Assembly (NCBI GenBank): GCA_964630785.1
Contig: CAZVZG010000014.1
Coordinates: 62,001-126,000 of the forward strand
Length of the DNA stretch: 64,000 nt
Direction of reading: 5' to 3'
DNA from: JADLCX01 sp964630785
GTDB lineage: Bacteria; Planctomycetota; Phycisphaerae; Phycisphaerales; UBA1924
The notes below the pieces were generated by a model. That model was not told where the DNA came from. It did no database searches and was given only the letters and a program-made list of their open reading frames with translations. The position numbers and the translations under genes were made by a program. This document shows, piece after piece, positions 52,191-60,829 of this stretch (position 1 is the stretch's first letter; every line of letters begins with the position of its first letter).

Positions 52191-52487
52191 GTGTCACGCA
52201 TCCGTCACGACCTGGGAGGGGCGGCGGGCAAGGGCGAAACGTCCGGTCGCGGTTCGGGCAGCGCTGGCGGCAAGCCGCAGACCGTGAAACTGACGATCGC
52301 GATCACCATCCTCGTGATCGCGGCCGGGCTGATCTTGTACCAGACCGGGGTGTTCGATTCCAAGCCCGCGCCGCTTGCCGCGAGCCCGGCGGCACAAGCC
52401 GACGACAACCTCAACCCGGACAATCCGGGAGAGCCGCCGCCGAAGTCGGGATTCAGCCGCAAGCCTCAGCGAATTCCCCAAAAGTGA
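52191..52487 (+). CDS. Small single-helix membrane protein paired with pseudopilin 2
   Basis: 98 residues from a GTG start at 52191 with GGAGG 6 nt upstream. It opens MSRIRHDLGG, has a basic, Gly/Ser-rich cytoplasmic part, one transmembrane helix (VKLTIAITILVIAAGLILYQ, about 32-51), and a Pro/Asp-rich outside tail. The protein after pseudopilin 3 has the same layout: MSRMRID, a helix ending LIAYQ, and a Pro-rich tail. Its role is unknown. Conserved linkage with pseudopilins suggests it is an assembly or anchoring partner. Confidence 0.72.
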   Translation: MSRIRHDLGGAAGKGETSGRGSGSAGGKPQTVKLTIAITILVIAAGLILYQTGVFDSKPAPLAASPAAQADDNLNPDNPGEPPPKSGFSRKPQRIPQK

Positions 52488-52895
52488 CGGATGCTGAACG
52501 CCGCGAATACCTAACTAAATGCGATCAAACTGGAAAATCGGCCCAGAAGCGGGCCGCTGTGGAACTTTTGCTTCGCGCTGAGCGAATCAAATGCTGAGCG
52601 GCCGGATGATCTTTGGAGAAGATCTTTTCGCCGCAGACAAGGGATAGAATCGCATTCACGGCGCCGATTTCCGGACCTTTCGAGAACCAAGGGGCGCGGG
52701 CGTGCGGCGGACTCTCGCCGGGCGCAACAAGACAACGGCTTGAGGAAGTGGAAGCGGTCCGTTCCGCTCGCCGCAAGTGTTTGGCGACGTCGGCCGGGCA
52801 CAAGCGACGTCGATGCGTGACTTGGCGCAACGTTGGATAGCACAGCACCGTCGCCGCACGGCAGATTCCGGCGGCTTGGCAAGGGGACACGAAGC
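52488..52895. other. 408-bp gap between the two pseudopilin modules
   Basis: No coding sequence is supported. A GC stem CGGCCC-AGAAGC-GGGCCG (52,539-52,556) follows the small membrane-protein gene, and a weaker hairpin with T-run is at 52,608-52,628. TAGAAT near 52,645 could be a -10 box for pseudopilin 3, but no good -35 box is placed 17 nt ahead of it. Confidence 0.4.
52608..52628 (+). terminator. Weak rho-independent terminator candidate
   Basis: GATCTT, loop TGGAG, AAGATC, then TTTT. The stem has only 6 bp and is AT-rich, so termination would be partial at best. Confidence 0.25.
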
Positions 52896-53879
52896 ATGAA
52901 CTCAACGACCCGGACCCGTGGCTTTACCCTCATCGAGTTGCTGGTGGTGATCGCCATCATCGCCCTGCTCGTGGGGATCCTCCTGCCGGCGTTGGGCGCT
53001 GCGCGGGCCGCGGCCCGTTCGACGGTGAGCATGTCGAACCTGCGCCAGTTGGGCACGGTGATCCACACCTACGCGTTGGAGCACAAGGACTCGTTCCCGA
53101 ACCCCTTTTCCAACCCGCCCGAAGCGCCGGCCCAAAACTGGTACGACTTCTACATCTCGTACGCCGGCGGCACTTGCGGGCCGTACCGGTGGGACGACTC
53201 GGGCTGGTACAGCGAGATGTTCGCCGCGCATTGGTCGAGCCTGATGACGGCGTACCTCGACGGAGACAGTTCATACGGCGCGAAGATCCAGTTTTCGCCC
53301 GCCGATGAGACGGTCCTTCGTCGCTACAACCAGTACGGGGCCAACCTGATCGAGAACAACTGTCCGGTGATCTACGACAGCTCGTATTGGCTGAGCCCCA
53401 CCGTGTGGATCTCGCCGGACCGCTACGCGAGCAACCTTCGAATCCCGATGAGCGCGTCGGGCACGTACGCGCGAAGGCAGCGATTGGAGCAGGCGGTCAG
53501 CCCACAGGCGAAGGTCATGCTCTTCGAGCGGTTCGACTTTTCTCAGTACAAGCCCAGCCGCGCCGGCAGCGGGACCGCCGGGCGCCAGCCCCTACGGCCG
53601 CAGTGGAACAACCCGGACGCCCAGCCCCGCGTCTGCCTGGTGGACGGCAGCGTGGACACGGTGAAGATGAAGGCGCTGCATCTTGATGCGGCGAGCACCA
53701 ACACGGCCCTGCGGAACACGATCGAGCCATCCGGCCTGTGGAACCCCAACAACGCGATCCTTCAGGGCTACGACATGGACCACGACGACCTGGAGAACGG
53801 CCAGAACGGCACAACGGCCTGGAAGTCCTTCTTCTGGGCGACACGAAACGGAATCCGGGGACGAGACCTGAACCGGTGA
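52896..53879 (+). CDS. Pseudopilin-like protein 3 (duplicated module B)
   Basis: 327 residues from the ATG at 52896 with AAGGGG about 9 nt upstream. The signature is TRGFTLIELLVVIAIIALLV followed by GILLPALGAARAAARS. It shares KDSFPNPFSNPP, SEMFAAHWSSLM, SSYWLSPTVWISPDRY, AVSPQAKVMLFERFDF and the C-terminal NGQNGTTAWKSFFWATRNG with pseudopilin 2, and both end GRDLNR. Divergence is concentrated in loops and in the middle third. A small membrane-protein gene follows 81 bp later. As for the others, processing by prepilin peptidase is expected, and the function is unknown. Confidence 0.88.
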   Translation: MNSTTRTRGFTLIELLVVIAIIALLVGILLPALGAARAAARSTVSMSNLRQLGTVIHTYALEHKDSFPNPFSNPPEAPAQNWYDFYISYAGGTCGPYRWDDSGWYSEMFAAHWSSLMTAYLDGDSSYGAKIQFSPADETVLRRYNQYGANLIENNCPVIYDSSYWLSPTVWISPDRYASNLRIPMSASGTYARRQRLEQAVSPQAKVMLFERFDFSQYKPSRAGSGTAGRQPLRPQWNNPDAQPRVCLVDGSVDTVKMKALHLDAASTNTALRNTIEPSGLWNPNNAILQGYDMDHDDLENGQNGTTAWKSFFWATRNGIRGRDLNR

Positions 53880-53960
53880 TCGCGCCGCGCGTCGCGTCCC
53901 GCCCGTGATTCTCGGCCCAGCGCGGCGGACCGGACCGCGCGTGCATGAGGAGACTTTGAG

Positions 53961-54275
53961 TTGAGCCGAATGCGCATCGACATCAACCAGGCCTCGACCG
54001 CCCGGAGTTCCGCACCCTCGAAGCCGTCCGCCCGCGCGGAATCGTCTCAGAAGGTCAAGATGGTGGTGGCGATTGTCGTCGGCGTGCTGGCCATCGGGTT
54101 AATCGCCTATCAGGTGCTGCCCATGCTGGGTTCGGGCCGCCGGACCAGCGCGGCGCCCGCCCCGGACATCACCGAACCCGTGCAGGCCGACTCGTCCGAC
54201 TTGGTGCCCGGCACGCACGTGCCGCCCATCCAGCCCAAGCCCCGGGGCGCGGGCAAGCGTGCCGTGGGCCGCTAG
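53961..54275 (+). CDS. Small single-helix membrane protein paired with pseudopilin 3
   Basis: 104 residues. The TTG start at 53961 is chosen because it gives MSRMRID, matching the MSRIRHD start of the paralog at 52191, and GAGGAG stands about 10 nt upstream; an ATG at 53970 is the alternative. It has a Ser/Ala-rich cytoplasmic segment with basic residues, one transmembrane helix (VKMVVAIVVGVLAIGLIAYQ), and an outside tail rich in Pro. It is paralogous to the 52191 protein and shares the same position behind a pseudopilin. Confidence 0.7.
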   Translation: MSRMRIDINQASTARSSAPSKPSARAESSQKVKMVVAIVVGVLAIGLIAYQVLPMLGSGRRTSAAPAPDITEPVQADSSDLVPGTHVPPIQPKPRGAGKRAVGR

Positions 54276-54369
54276 CCCGCCGATTACCCAAACACCCCCC
54301 AACTCGACACCCGCCCCATGCCCGCTACTGTGATCCCACCTCCCCCGCGGGAGGTGGAGGACTAGAGCA

Positions 54370-55065
54370 ATGGCACACGTTGCGGTGGTGCTCTCGGGGT
54401 GCGGGGTCTTTGACGGCAGCGAGGTTCAGGAAGCGGTCGGGGTGCTGTTTCACCTCAGCCGGCTCGGGGCCGCGGCCGAGTGCTTCGCGCCCGATCGCGA
54501 TCAGGCTGACGTCGTCAACCACGCCCAGGGCAAGCCCCAAACAGGGGAGCGACGAAACGCCCTTGTCGAGGCCGCGCGGATCGCCCGCGGCCGGGTCCGG
54601 CCGTTGTCGCAGCTCAGGGCCGCGGACTTTGACGCGGTGTTTTTTCCCGGCGGCTTCGGCGCGGCCAAGAACCTGTGCAACTTCGCCCAGGCGGGCGCGG
54701 CGTGCGAGGTCGAGGCCGAGACGGCCCGAGTCGTCCGCGAGTTCAACCAGGCCGGCAAGCCGATCGGGATGTGCTGCATAGCCCCGGTCATCGCGGCCCG
54801 CGTGCTGGGCACCAAGAACGGCGGGCCGGGCGTGGGCGTGACGATCGGGAACGACCCGCAGACGGCCGCGGCCGTGCGGGCGATGGGCGCGACGCACATC
54901 GAGCGGCCCGTGACCGTTGCCTATGTGGACGAGAAGCGACGGGTGGTGACCACGCCGGCTTACATGTATGGTGACGCCCCGGTGCACGAAGTGATCGAGG
55001 GCATCGGGGAGATGGTGGAGCAGACGCTGGCGCTGGCGGGTATGGCCGGAACGGCCGCACGGTAG
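54370..55065 (+). CDS. elbB: Isoprenoid biosynthesis glyoxalase ElbB-like (DJ-1/PfpI superfamily)
   Basis: 231 residues from the ATG at 54370, which follows GGAGG. The opening VAVVLSGCGVFDGSEVQEAV is diagnostic of ElbB, and FPGGFGAAKNLCNFA and KPIGMCCIAPV carry the nucleophile-elbow Cys of the DJ-1/PfpI fold. The C-terminus has TPAYMYGDAPVHEVIEGI, also typical. E. coli ElbB has weak glyoxalase activity and was linked to isoprenoid synthesis; its physiological job is not settled. It is a single gene between the pseudopilin cluster and the APC transporter, with a 94-bp gap before its start. Confidence 0.9.
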   Translation: MAHVAVVLSGCGVFDGSEVQEAVGVLFHLSRLGAAAECFAPDRDQADVVNHAQGKPQTGERRNALVEAARIARGRVRPLSQLRAADFDAVFFPGGFGAAKNLCNFAQAGAACEVEAETARVVREFNQAGKPIGMCCIAPVIAARVLGTKNGGPGVGVTIGNDPQTAAAVRAMGATHIERPVTVAYVDEKRRVVTTPAYMYGDAPVHEVIEGIGEMVEQTLALAGMAGTAAR

Positions 55066-55157
55066 CGTTCGCACGAGAGACCCGCGGCGCGCACGCCGGC
55101 TGTGAACGAACCCTGGCCGGATCGCCGTTCGGCCCCCCCTAAACCGCCCCGCCCAAG

Positions 55158-57152
55158 ATGCTCGTCACCCAAAAACGACCGAGAGATCTGCACTGGTTCC
55201 ACGCCGGGCCGCTGCTCTTTGGCGATTGGGGCACGAGCCGGCTGTACGTGCTGGGTCTAGCGTTCTACTACACGGCGCACGCGTCGGTGCTGTACCTGGC
55301 GGTGATGTCGCTGATCATGGCGGGGGTGGCGTGGGCGTACACGGTGGTGTGCCGGTGTTTCCCCGAAGGCGGGGGCGTGTACACGGCGGCGCGGCAGATC
55401 TCGCCGACGCTGAGCGTGATCGGCGCGACGCTGCTGTTGTGCGACTACATCGTGACGGCGGCGCTGAGCGCGGTGGAGGCGTTCCATTACATGGGCGTGC
55501 CGCCGACGCTGACGGTGCTGCTGTGCGTGCTGACGATCGCGGGGATCGGGCTGATCAACTGGCTCGGGGCCAAGAACGCGGGGCGGTTTGCGCTGGTGAT
55601 CGCGGTGGCGTCACTCGGCGCGAGCCTGCTGATCGCGATCATGTGCCTGCCGCTGCTGCCCAAGGGGCTGAGCACGGTGAACACCGGGCACGGCTCGATC
55701 GGCTCGCCGTGGCAGATGTGGGAGAGCCTGGTGCGGATCGTGCTGGCGCTCTCGGGGGTGGAGGCGGTCGCCAACATGACCGGCCTGATGAAGGAGCCGG
55801 TGAGGAAGACGGCGCGACGGACGATCTGGCCGGTGCTTGCAGAGGTCGTGGTGCTGAACATGATCTTCGGCGTGGCGCTGAACGCGCTGCCGGAGATGCG
55901 CGGCGTCGAGGTGCCGGCGTACATCGTGCACGAGGTCGAGGGCGGAGTGCAGCCCGACAAAGTGCCGGACGACGTCAAGCAGTACCGCGACACGGCCGTG
56001 AAGATGCTGGCCACCCACTCGGCGAGCAACGTGTTCGGCCCAGAGACGGGCAAGGTCTTCGGCATCGTGCTGGCGACGGTCTTCGCCGGGCTGCTGCTCA
56101 GCGCGGTGAACACGGCGGTGATGGCGATGGTCTCGGTGATGTACAGCCTGGGGCACGACGGCGAGCTGCCCAAGCGGCTGACCAAGCTGAACTACTCCGG
56201 GGTGCCCAAGGTCGGGCTGCTGATCGCGTGCGTGCTTCCCGTGTCGGTGCTTTTGGTCGAGGCCGACGCCAAGGCGTTGAGCGAGCTCTACGCCATCGGC
56301 GTGGTCGGCGCGATCTGCATCAACCTGACCTCGTGCGCCGCGAACAAGCAGCTCAAGGTCCGGGCGTGGGAGCGTCGCGGCCTGTGGGCGCTCGGCGGCC
56401 TGATGGCGGTCATCGAGGCCACGATCGTGGTGGCCAAGCCCAACGCGACGGTGTTCGCGGCGAGCATCATCGTGCTCGTTCTGGTGTTCCGCTTCGGCAT
56501 GAGGTTTGTGAAGGGCGCACCGACCACGCCGGCCACGGCCGCCGAGATGCAGGAGTTTGTCACGGCCCTGGAGCAGGAGCCGCTGCCGATCGCCCCGGAG
56601 GGGACACGGATCATGCTCGCCGCGCGCGGACGCGGACAGGCCGAGTTCGCCGTGGACCTGGCCCGACGGCGCAAGGCCGCGCTGTTCTGCGTCTTCGTGC
56701 GCACGCTGCGCCTGATGGACATCGCGCCGGGGAGCATCCCGAGCGTCAAGGACGATCCGGAGGCGCTCCAGAGCCTGGGCACGGTGGCCGTGCTGGCCCG
56801 GCAGCACCGCGTGCCGTTCTACCCGATCTACGTGTGCAGCGACCAGATCGCCGACGAGATCCTGGACTACACGGTGACGTTCAACTGCGACACGCTGATC
56901 CTGGGCAAGACGCGCCGGCGTGCCCTTGCCCGCGCGGTCGAGGGCGATGTGGTGTCGCGCGTGGCCCAGCACCTGCCCAGCGAGGTGTCGCTGATCACGC
57001 GGGACGACTCGCCGCACCCGCTGGGGCCGCCGCCTCCGCCCACGCCGCCGGAGGCCGCGACGAACCGACCCGCCGCGGGAGTCAACGGTCTCGCGGCGCT
57101 GGATTCGGAGCCGAAGAGCGACGCCCCGGCGCCCGGGTACGGCACGGAGTGA
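55158..57152 (+). CDS. APC-superfamily permease fused to a universal-stress-protein domain
   Basis: 664 residues. Residues about 10-455 form a 12-helix APC-type transporter; FPEGGGVYTAARQISPTLSV and ALSGVEAVANMTGLMKEPV fit the unwound helices 1 and 6-like regions where substrate binds. After a cytoplasmic linker, residues about 480-600 resemble a UspA fold, with RGRGQAEFAVDLARRRKAAL and CDTLILGKTRRRALARAVEG. The C-terminal 50 residues are Pro-rich and disordered. APC-USP fusions occur in several phyla, where the soluble domain is thought to bind nucleotide and adjust transport. The transported amino acid or cation is not evident. The 104-bp gap after it precedes the helicase gene. Confidence 0.88.
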   Translation: MLVTQKRPRDLHWFHAGPLLFGDWGTSRLYVLGLAFYYTAHASVLYLAVMSLIMAGVAWAYTVVCRCFPEGGGVYTAARQISPTLSVIGATLLLCDYIVTAALSAVEAFHYMGVPPTLTVLLCVLTIAGIGLINWLGAKNAGRFALVIAVASLGASLLIAIMCLPLLPKGLSTVNTGHGSIGSPWQMWESLVRIVLALSGVEAVANMTGLMKEPVRKTARRTIWPVLAEVVVLNMIFGVALNALPEMRGVEVPAYIVHEVEGGVQPDKVPDDVKQYRDTAVKMLATHSASNVFGPETGKVFGIVLATVFAGLLLSAVNTAVMAMVSVMYSLGHDGELPKRLTKLNYSGVPKVGLLIACVLPVSVLLVEADAKALSELYAIGVVGAICINLTSCAANKQLKVRAWERRGLWALGGLMAVIEATIVVAKPNATVFAASIIVLVLVFRFGMRFVKGAPTTPATAAEMQEFVTALEQEPLPIAPEGTRIMLAARGRGQAEFAVDLARRRKAALFCVFVRTLRLMDIAPGSIPSVKDDPEALQSLGTVAVLARQHRVPFYPIYVCSDQIADEILDYTVTFNCDTLILGKTRRRALARAVEGDVVSRVAQHLPSEVSLITRDDSPHPLGPPPPPTPPEAATNRPAAGVNGLAALDSEPKSDAPAPGYGTE

Positions 57153-57251
57153 GCCGGTGGTGGGCCGTGCTCCGCTGGACGGCGCCGCGGATGGGGAGCT
57201 CCCGACTGTCGATTGCGAAACGTCCGCGGTCGGCCCGCTACCCTTGCCGCG

Positions 57252-60200
57252 ATGCACACGGAGGTTGCTCGCGTGCCCGCGACACAAGGATCAGACCCAC
57301 AGCACCAGCGGCCCGAGACCGCCGAGACCCTCGCCGGGCTGACCAAGCCCCAGGCCCAGGCGGTGCTGCACACCGAGGGCGCGCTGCTCGTGCTCGCCGG
57401 GCCGGGCAGCGGCAAGACGCGGGTGATCACGCGCCGGATCGCCTACCTCGTCCAGTGCGGCATCCCGCCGTGGCAGGTTCTCGCCCTGACCTTCACCAAC
57501 AAGGCCGCGGCGGAGATGCGCGAGCGTGTGCACCGACTGCTGGGCGAGGGCGCGGCCGTGCGCGGGCTCACGGTCACGACGTTCCACGCCCTGTGCGCCC
57601 GCCTGCTCCGCAAGTACGCCGACATCGCCCGCCTGCCCGGGCTGACCGGCAACTTTGTCATCTACGACACCGACGACCAGACCAAGCTGCTCAAGCGGGC
57701 GATCGAGGGGCTGGACCTCTCGACCACCAACTGGCCAGCGCGAAGCGTGCTGAGCCGCATCAGCGACGCGAAGAACAATCTCATCGACGCGGCCGCCTTC
57801 GCCGCGCAACAGAGCGATTTCTACGGGCGGACGCTGGCGAAGATCTACGAGGCCTACCAGAAGGGCCTGCGCGCGGCCGACGCGGTGGACTTCGACGACC
57901 TGCTCGTGCTCACGGCGCAGATGCTCAAGCACAACGCCGACGTGCGCGAAGCGTGCCGGGCCCGCTGGCAATACCTGCTGGTGGACGAGTATCAGGACAC
58001 CAACAAGGCGCAGTTCGTCATCGCGGCGTTGTTGGCGGGGGAGAAGAACCCGAACATCTGCGTGGTGGGCGACCCGGATCAATGCCTCCCGCCCGGAACG
58101 ATGGTCACCACCCCCGATGGCTCTCGACCGATTGAAACACTGGCCGCGGGTGACCGAGTCGTCACCGGCATCGGCTGGGGCGCCACCGCTCCGGGTGTGG
58201 TCGAGGCGGTCGCCACGCGGCATTATCGCGGACCATTGGTCAGGGCGCGAACGGCCGATGGGGCCGTGGTCTCGGGCACGCCCGGACACATGGTGTTCGG
58301 CCGCCTGCAACCCCGACCCGACCTCCACTACGCATACCTCATGTGGAAACGTGGCGTGGGGTACCGGGTAGGACTTACGCGGGGCGTTCGTGCGAGCAAG
58401 GACGGAGAGATCGTCTCGGGCCTCCAGGTGCGCACCAATCAGGAAGTCGCCGACGCGATGTGGATCCTGCACGCGACCCGCTCTCCTGCCGAGGCCCGCT
58501 TCTACGAGCACTACTACTCGGTGAAGTACGGGATCCCGAGCATGGTCTTCTTCGTGCGCGGCCGGCGCATGGAGATCACGCAGGACTGGATCGACAAGCT
58601 GTACCGAGAGATCGACACCGAGGAGGCGGCCTCGCGGCTCATGGCCGACCTCGATCTCGATCCGCGATTCCCCCACCACCGGCCCGGCGCCGTTACGCGG
58701 TTCACCACGCGGGACTCCGCCGGATGGTCGCGTCGGCATGTGCTGTTCACGGCGTTCGGTGGGCCGCGCCGGGTCGCGGCCCGCGCGTGGCACGAGCACC
58801 GTGTGCAGTTGGTGACCAGCGACGTGGGGGCGCGAGCCGCCGCAACCGCGGCGAAGTTCAATGTTCGGGACGGCGTCCGCGGCACATGGCGGATCGAGAC
58901 CTCACGAAAGGAATACGACGAAGGGCTCGAGCTCGCCGGCGAGATCGCCTCGCTGATGGAAGGCATGGAGATTATCCAACGCGCCCGGCTGACGCCGAAC
59001 AGGTCGTTCTTGTGCATGCCGCTCAGCCATCTCCGGATCGGGATGGTCGTTCCGATCTTTCGCGGCGGCGAGGTCATCGAATCGACCGTGGAGTTCGTCG
59101 AACTCACGCAACACGACGGCCCGGTGTACGACCTCACCATCCCACACACGCGCAACTACATCGCCGGCGGTTTCGTGGTCCACAACTCGATCTACGGATG
59201 GCGTGGAGCAGACATCGGCAACATCCTCGATTTCGAGAAGCAGTTTCCGAACGCCACCGTCATCGCCCTGGGCGAGAACTTCCGCTCGACCAAGCACATC
59301 ATCGGCGCGGCCGATCGGCTCATCCGGCGCAACACGCGGCGGAAGCACAAGGACCTGTTCACCGCCAACGCGCAGGGCCACAAGGTCGAGGTGACCATGT
59401 GCCGCGACGAGCACCACGAGGCGGGCGTGGTGCTCCACTGGCTCAAGGCCCGGCGCGAGGACAGCGGCGATGGGGAGGGCGGGGCGCCGCTGCCGTGGAA
59501 GGACATGGCGGTGTTCTACCGCACCAACGCGCTCAGCCGCGTGGTGGAGGATGCGCTCCGCAACGAGGGCATCCCCTACGTGATCGCCCGCGGCACGGCG
59601 TTCTATCAGCGCGAGGAGGTCAAGCACGCGCTGGCGTACCTGCGGGTGATCGCCAACCCCGCCGACGAGGTGAGCCTGGGACGCATCATCAACGTGCCGG
59701 CGCGCGGCATCGGCGACACGACGCTCGGCAAGATCGAGGCCTGGGGCGCGGAGGCGGGGGTGCCGCTCTTCGAGGCCCTGCGGCTGAGCGCGGTAGGTCG
59801 CGGCGCCGAGCTCGGGCCCAAGGCCGCGGGCGCGATCGGGAAGTTCGTGGGGCTCATCGACGCCTGGCGTGGGGCCGCGCCCGCGACGCCCGATGGGCAC
59901 CTCGAAATGGAAAAGAACCGCGAGCTGCGCGGCTCGCTGGCCTCGCTCGTCGAGCGCGTCGTGAGCGAATCCGGGCTCGAAGATTCGTACCGCAAGGGCA
60001 AGACCGAGACCGACGAGGAGCGGATCGAGAACCTCGCCGAGCTGGTCTCCAGCGCGCAGGAGTTCGAGCAGAGCTACGAGCCGGGGAGCGACCCCGTTGT
60101 GGACGTGCAACCGGACGGTCAGCCCGCGACCGAAGCGGGCGCGCAGGCCGACAAGCACGCCATCGGTGTGCTGGGCATGTTGCGGGCCTACCTCGAACGC

Positions 60201-60818
60201 GTCACGCTCGTGAGCGACGCGGACGCGGTCGACCCCGCACAGGGCGCGGTCACGCTCATGACGCTGCACGCGGCCAAGGGCCTGGAGTTCCCCGCGGTCG
60301 CGATGATCGGGCTCGAGGAGGGCGTGCTCCCCCACTCCCGCGTGGCCGAGAGCCCGGCCGAACTGGAGGAAGAGCGGCGGTTGTGCTTCGTCGGCATCAC
60401 CCGGGCCATGCGCCGACTGCTGATCACGACGTCCCGCTACCGCACGGTGCGCGGCATCAGCGATCGGACAATCCCGAGCCGTTTCCTCGAGGAACTGCCG
60501 GGGGAGCACGTGTCCAAGAGCGATCAGAGCGATTGGCGCGAGCCGGGGTGGGACACCGACGGCGATCCATCTTCGCGCCCGGGCGCGCCCAGATCGCACT
60601 CGGCGGGCGGGTTCGGCGGATCCTCCGGCTCGGCGCGGGTCCGAGATGCCCGCGGCCAGGAGCTGCGCGTCGGCGTCCGCGTACGACACCCGCAGTTCGG
60701 CGTCGGCGAAATCATCGGGCTTACCGGCGGCGGAGACGCCCGCGCTCAAGTTCGCTTCCGCGAGGTCGGCGTGAAGACGCTTGTGCTGCAATATGCGAGG
60801 CTGGAGCGGCTGGACTGA
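57252..60818 (+). CDS. UvrD/PcrA-type superfamily 1 helicase containing an intein
   Basis: 1,188-residue precursor; removal of a 368-residue intein leaves 820 residues, in the range of PcrA/UvrD. The start at 57252 (ATG) lacks a clear ribosome-binding site; an upstream in-frame codon at 57213 is less likely. Motifs: Walker A AGPGSGKT (49-56), TFTNKAAAEMRERV, DEYQD (245-249), then GDPDQ (273-277), interrupted by the intein, and SIYGWRGAD resuming at 646. LGENFRST, TLMTLHAAKGLEF-type and VGITRAMRRL segments complete the helicase set. A C-terminal PcrA-like domain, VRHPQFGVGEIIGL, is present. The enzyme unwinds DNA 3'-5' in nucleotide-excision and mismatch repair and at stalled forks. Confidence 0.92.
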   Translation: MHTEVARVPATQGSDPQHQRPETAETLAGLTKPQAQAVLHTEGALLVLAGPGSGKTRVITRRIAYLVQCGIPPWQVLALTFTNKAAAEMRERVHRLLGEGAAVRGLTVTTFHALCARLLRKYADIARLPGLTGNFVIYDTDDQTKLLKRAIEGLDLSTTNWPARSVLSRISDAKNNLIDAAAFAAQQSDFYGRTLAKIYEAYQKGLRAADAVDFDDLLVLTAQMLKHNADVREACRARWQYLLVDEYQDTNKAQFVIAALLAGEKNPNICVVGDPDQCLPPGTMVTTPDGSRPIETLAAGDRVVTGIGWGATAPGVVEAVATRHYRGPLVRARTADGAVVSGTPGHMVFGRLQPRPDLHYAYLMWKRGVGYRVGLTRGVRASKDGEIVSGLQVRTNQEVADAMWILHATRSPAEARFYEHYYSVKYGIPSMVFFVRGRRMEITQDWIDKLYREIDTEEAASRLMADLDLDPRFPHHRPGAVTRFTTRDSAGWSRRHVLFTAFGGPRRVAARAWHEHRVQLVTSDVGARAAATAAKFNVRDGVRGTWRIETSRKEYDEGLELAGEIASLMEGMEIIQRARLTPNRSFLCMPLSHLRIGMVVPIFRGGEVIESTVEFVELTQHDGPVYDLTIPHTRNYIAGGFVVHNSIYGWRGADIGNILDFEKQFPNATVIALGENFRSTKHIIGAADRLIRRNTRRKHKDLFTANAQGHKVEVTMCRDEHHEAGVVLHWLKARREDSGDGEGGAPLPWKDMAVFYRTNALSRVVEDALRNEGIPYVIARGTAFYQREEVKHALAYLRVIANPADEVSLGRIINVPARGIGDTTLGKIEAWGAEAGVPLFEALRLSAVGRGAELGPKAAGAIGKFVGLIDAWRGAAPATPDGHLEMEKNRELRGSLASLVERVVSESGLEDSYRKGKTETDEERIENLAELVSSAQEFEQSYEPGSDPVVDVQPDGQPATEAGAQADKHAIGVLGMLRAYLERVTLVSDADAVDPAQGAVTLMTLHAAKGLEFPAVAMIGLEEGVLPHSRVAESPAELEEERRLCFVGITRAMRRLLITTSRYRTVRGISDRTIPSRFLEELPGEHVSKSDQSDWREPGWDTDGDPSSRPGAPRSHSAGGFGGSSGSARVRDARGQELRVGVRVRHPQFGVGEIIGLTGGGDARAQVRFREVGVKTLVLQYARLERLD
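58083..59186 (+). other. Intein in the helicase motif between GDPDQ and SIYGWRGAD, with GIY-YIG-like insert
   Basis: 368 residues, precursor residues 278-645. Splicing parts are complete: Cys1 (CLPPGTMVTT, block A), block B TPGH with His69, block F VYDLTIPHTRNYIAGGF, penultimate His367 and Asn368, and Ser at +1 of the extein. Between blocks B and F, the segment from residue 82 reads HYAYLMWKRGVGYRVGLTRG, which fits the two strands of a GIY-YIG nuclease (Y..Y and YxxG), with Arg103 and then RSPAEARFYEHYYSVKYG containing Glu137/Glu142. No LAGLIDADG motif was found. I infer an intein-borne GIY-YIG-like homing nuclease; the fold assignment is mine. Confidence 0.85.
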
Positions 60819-60829
60819 ACGCGACCGAT

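Noticed and set aside
55226..58135. 969-codon plus-strand frame overlapping the permease and helicase genes
   Set aside because: Shifted by one base from the real frame; Arg/Gly-rich and without motifs. The APC and UvrD frames have full family signatures.
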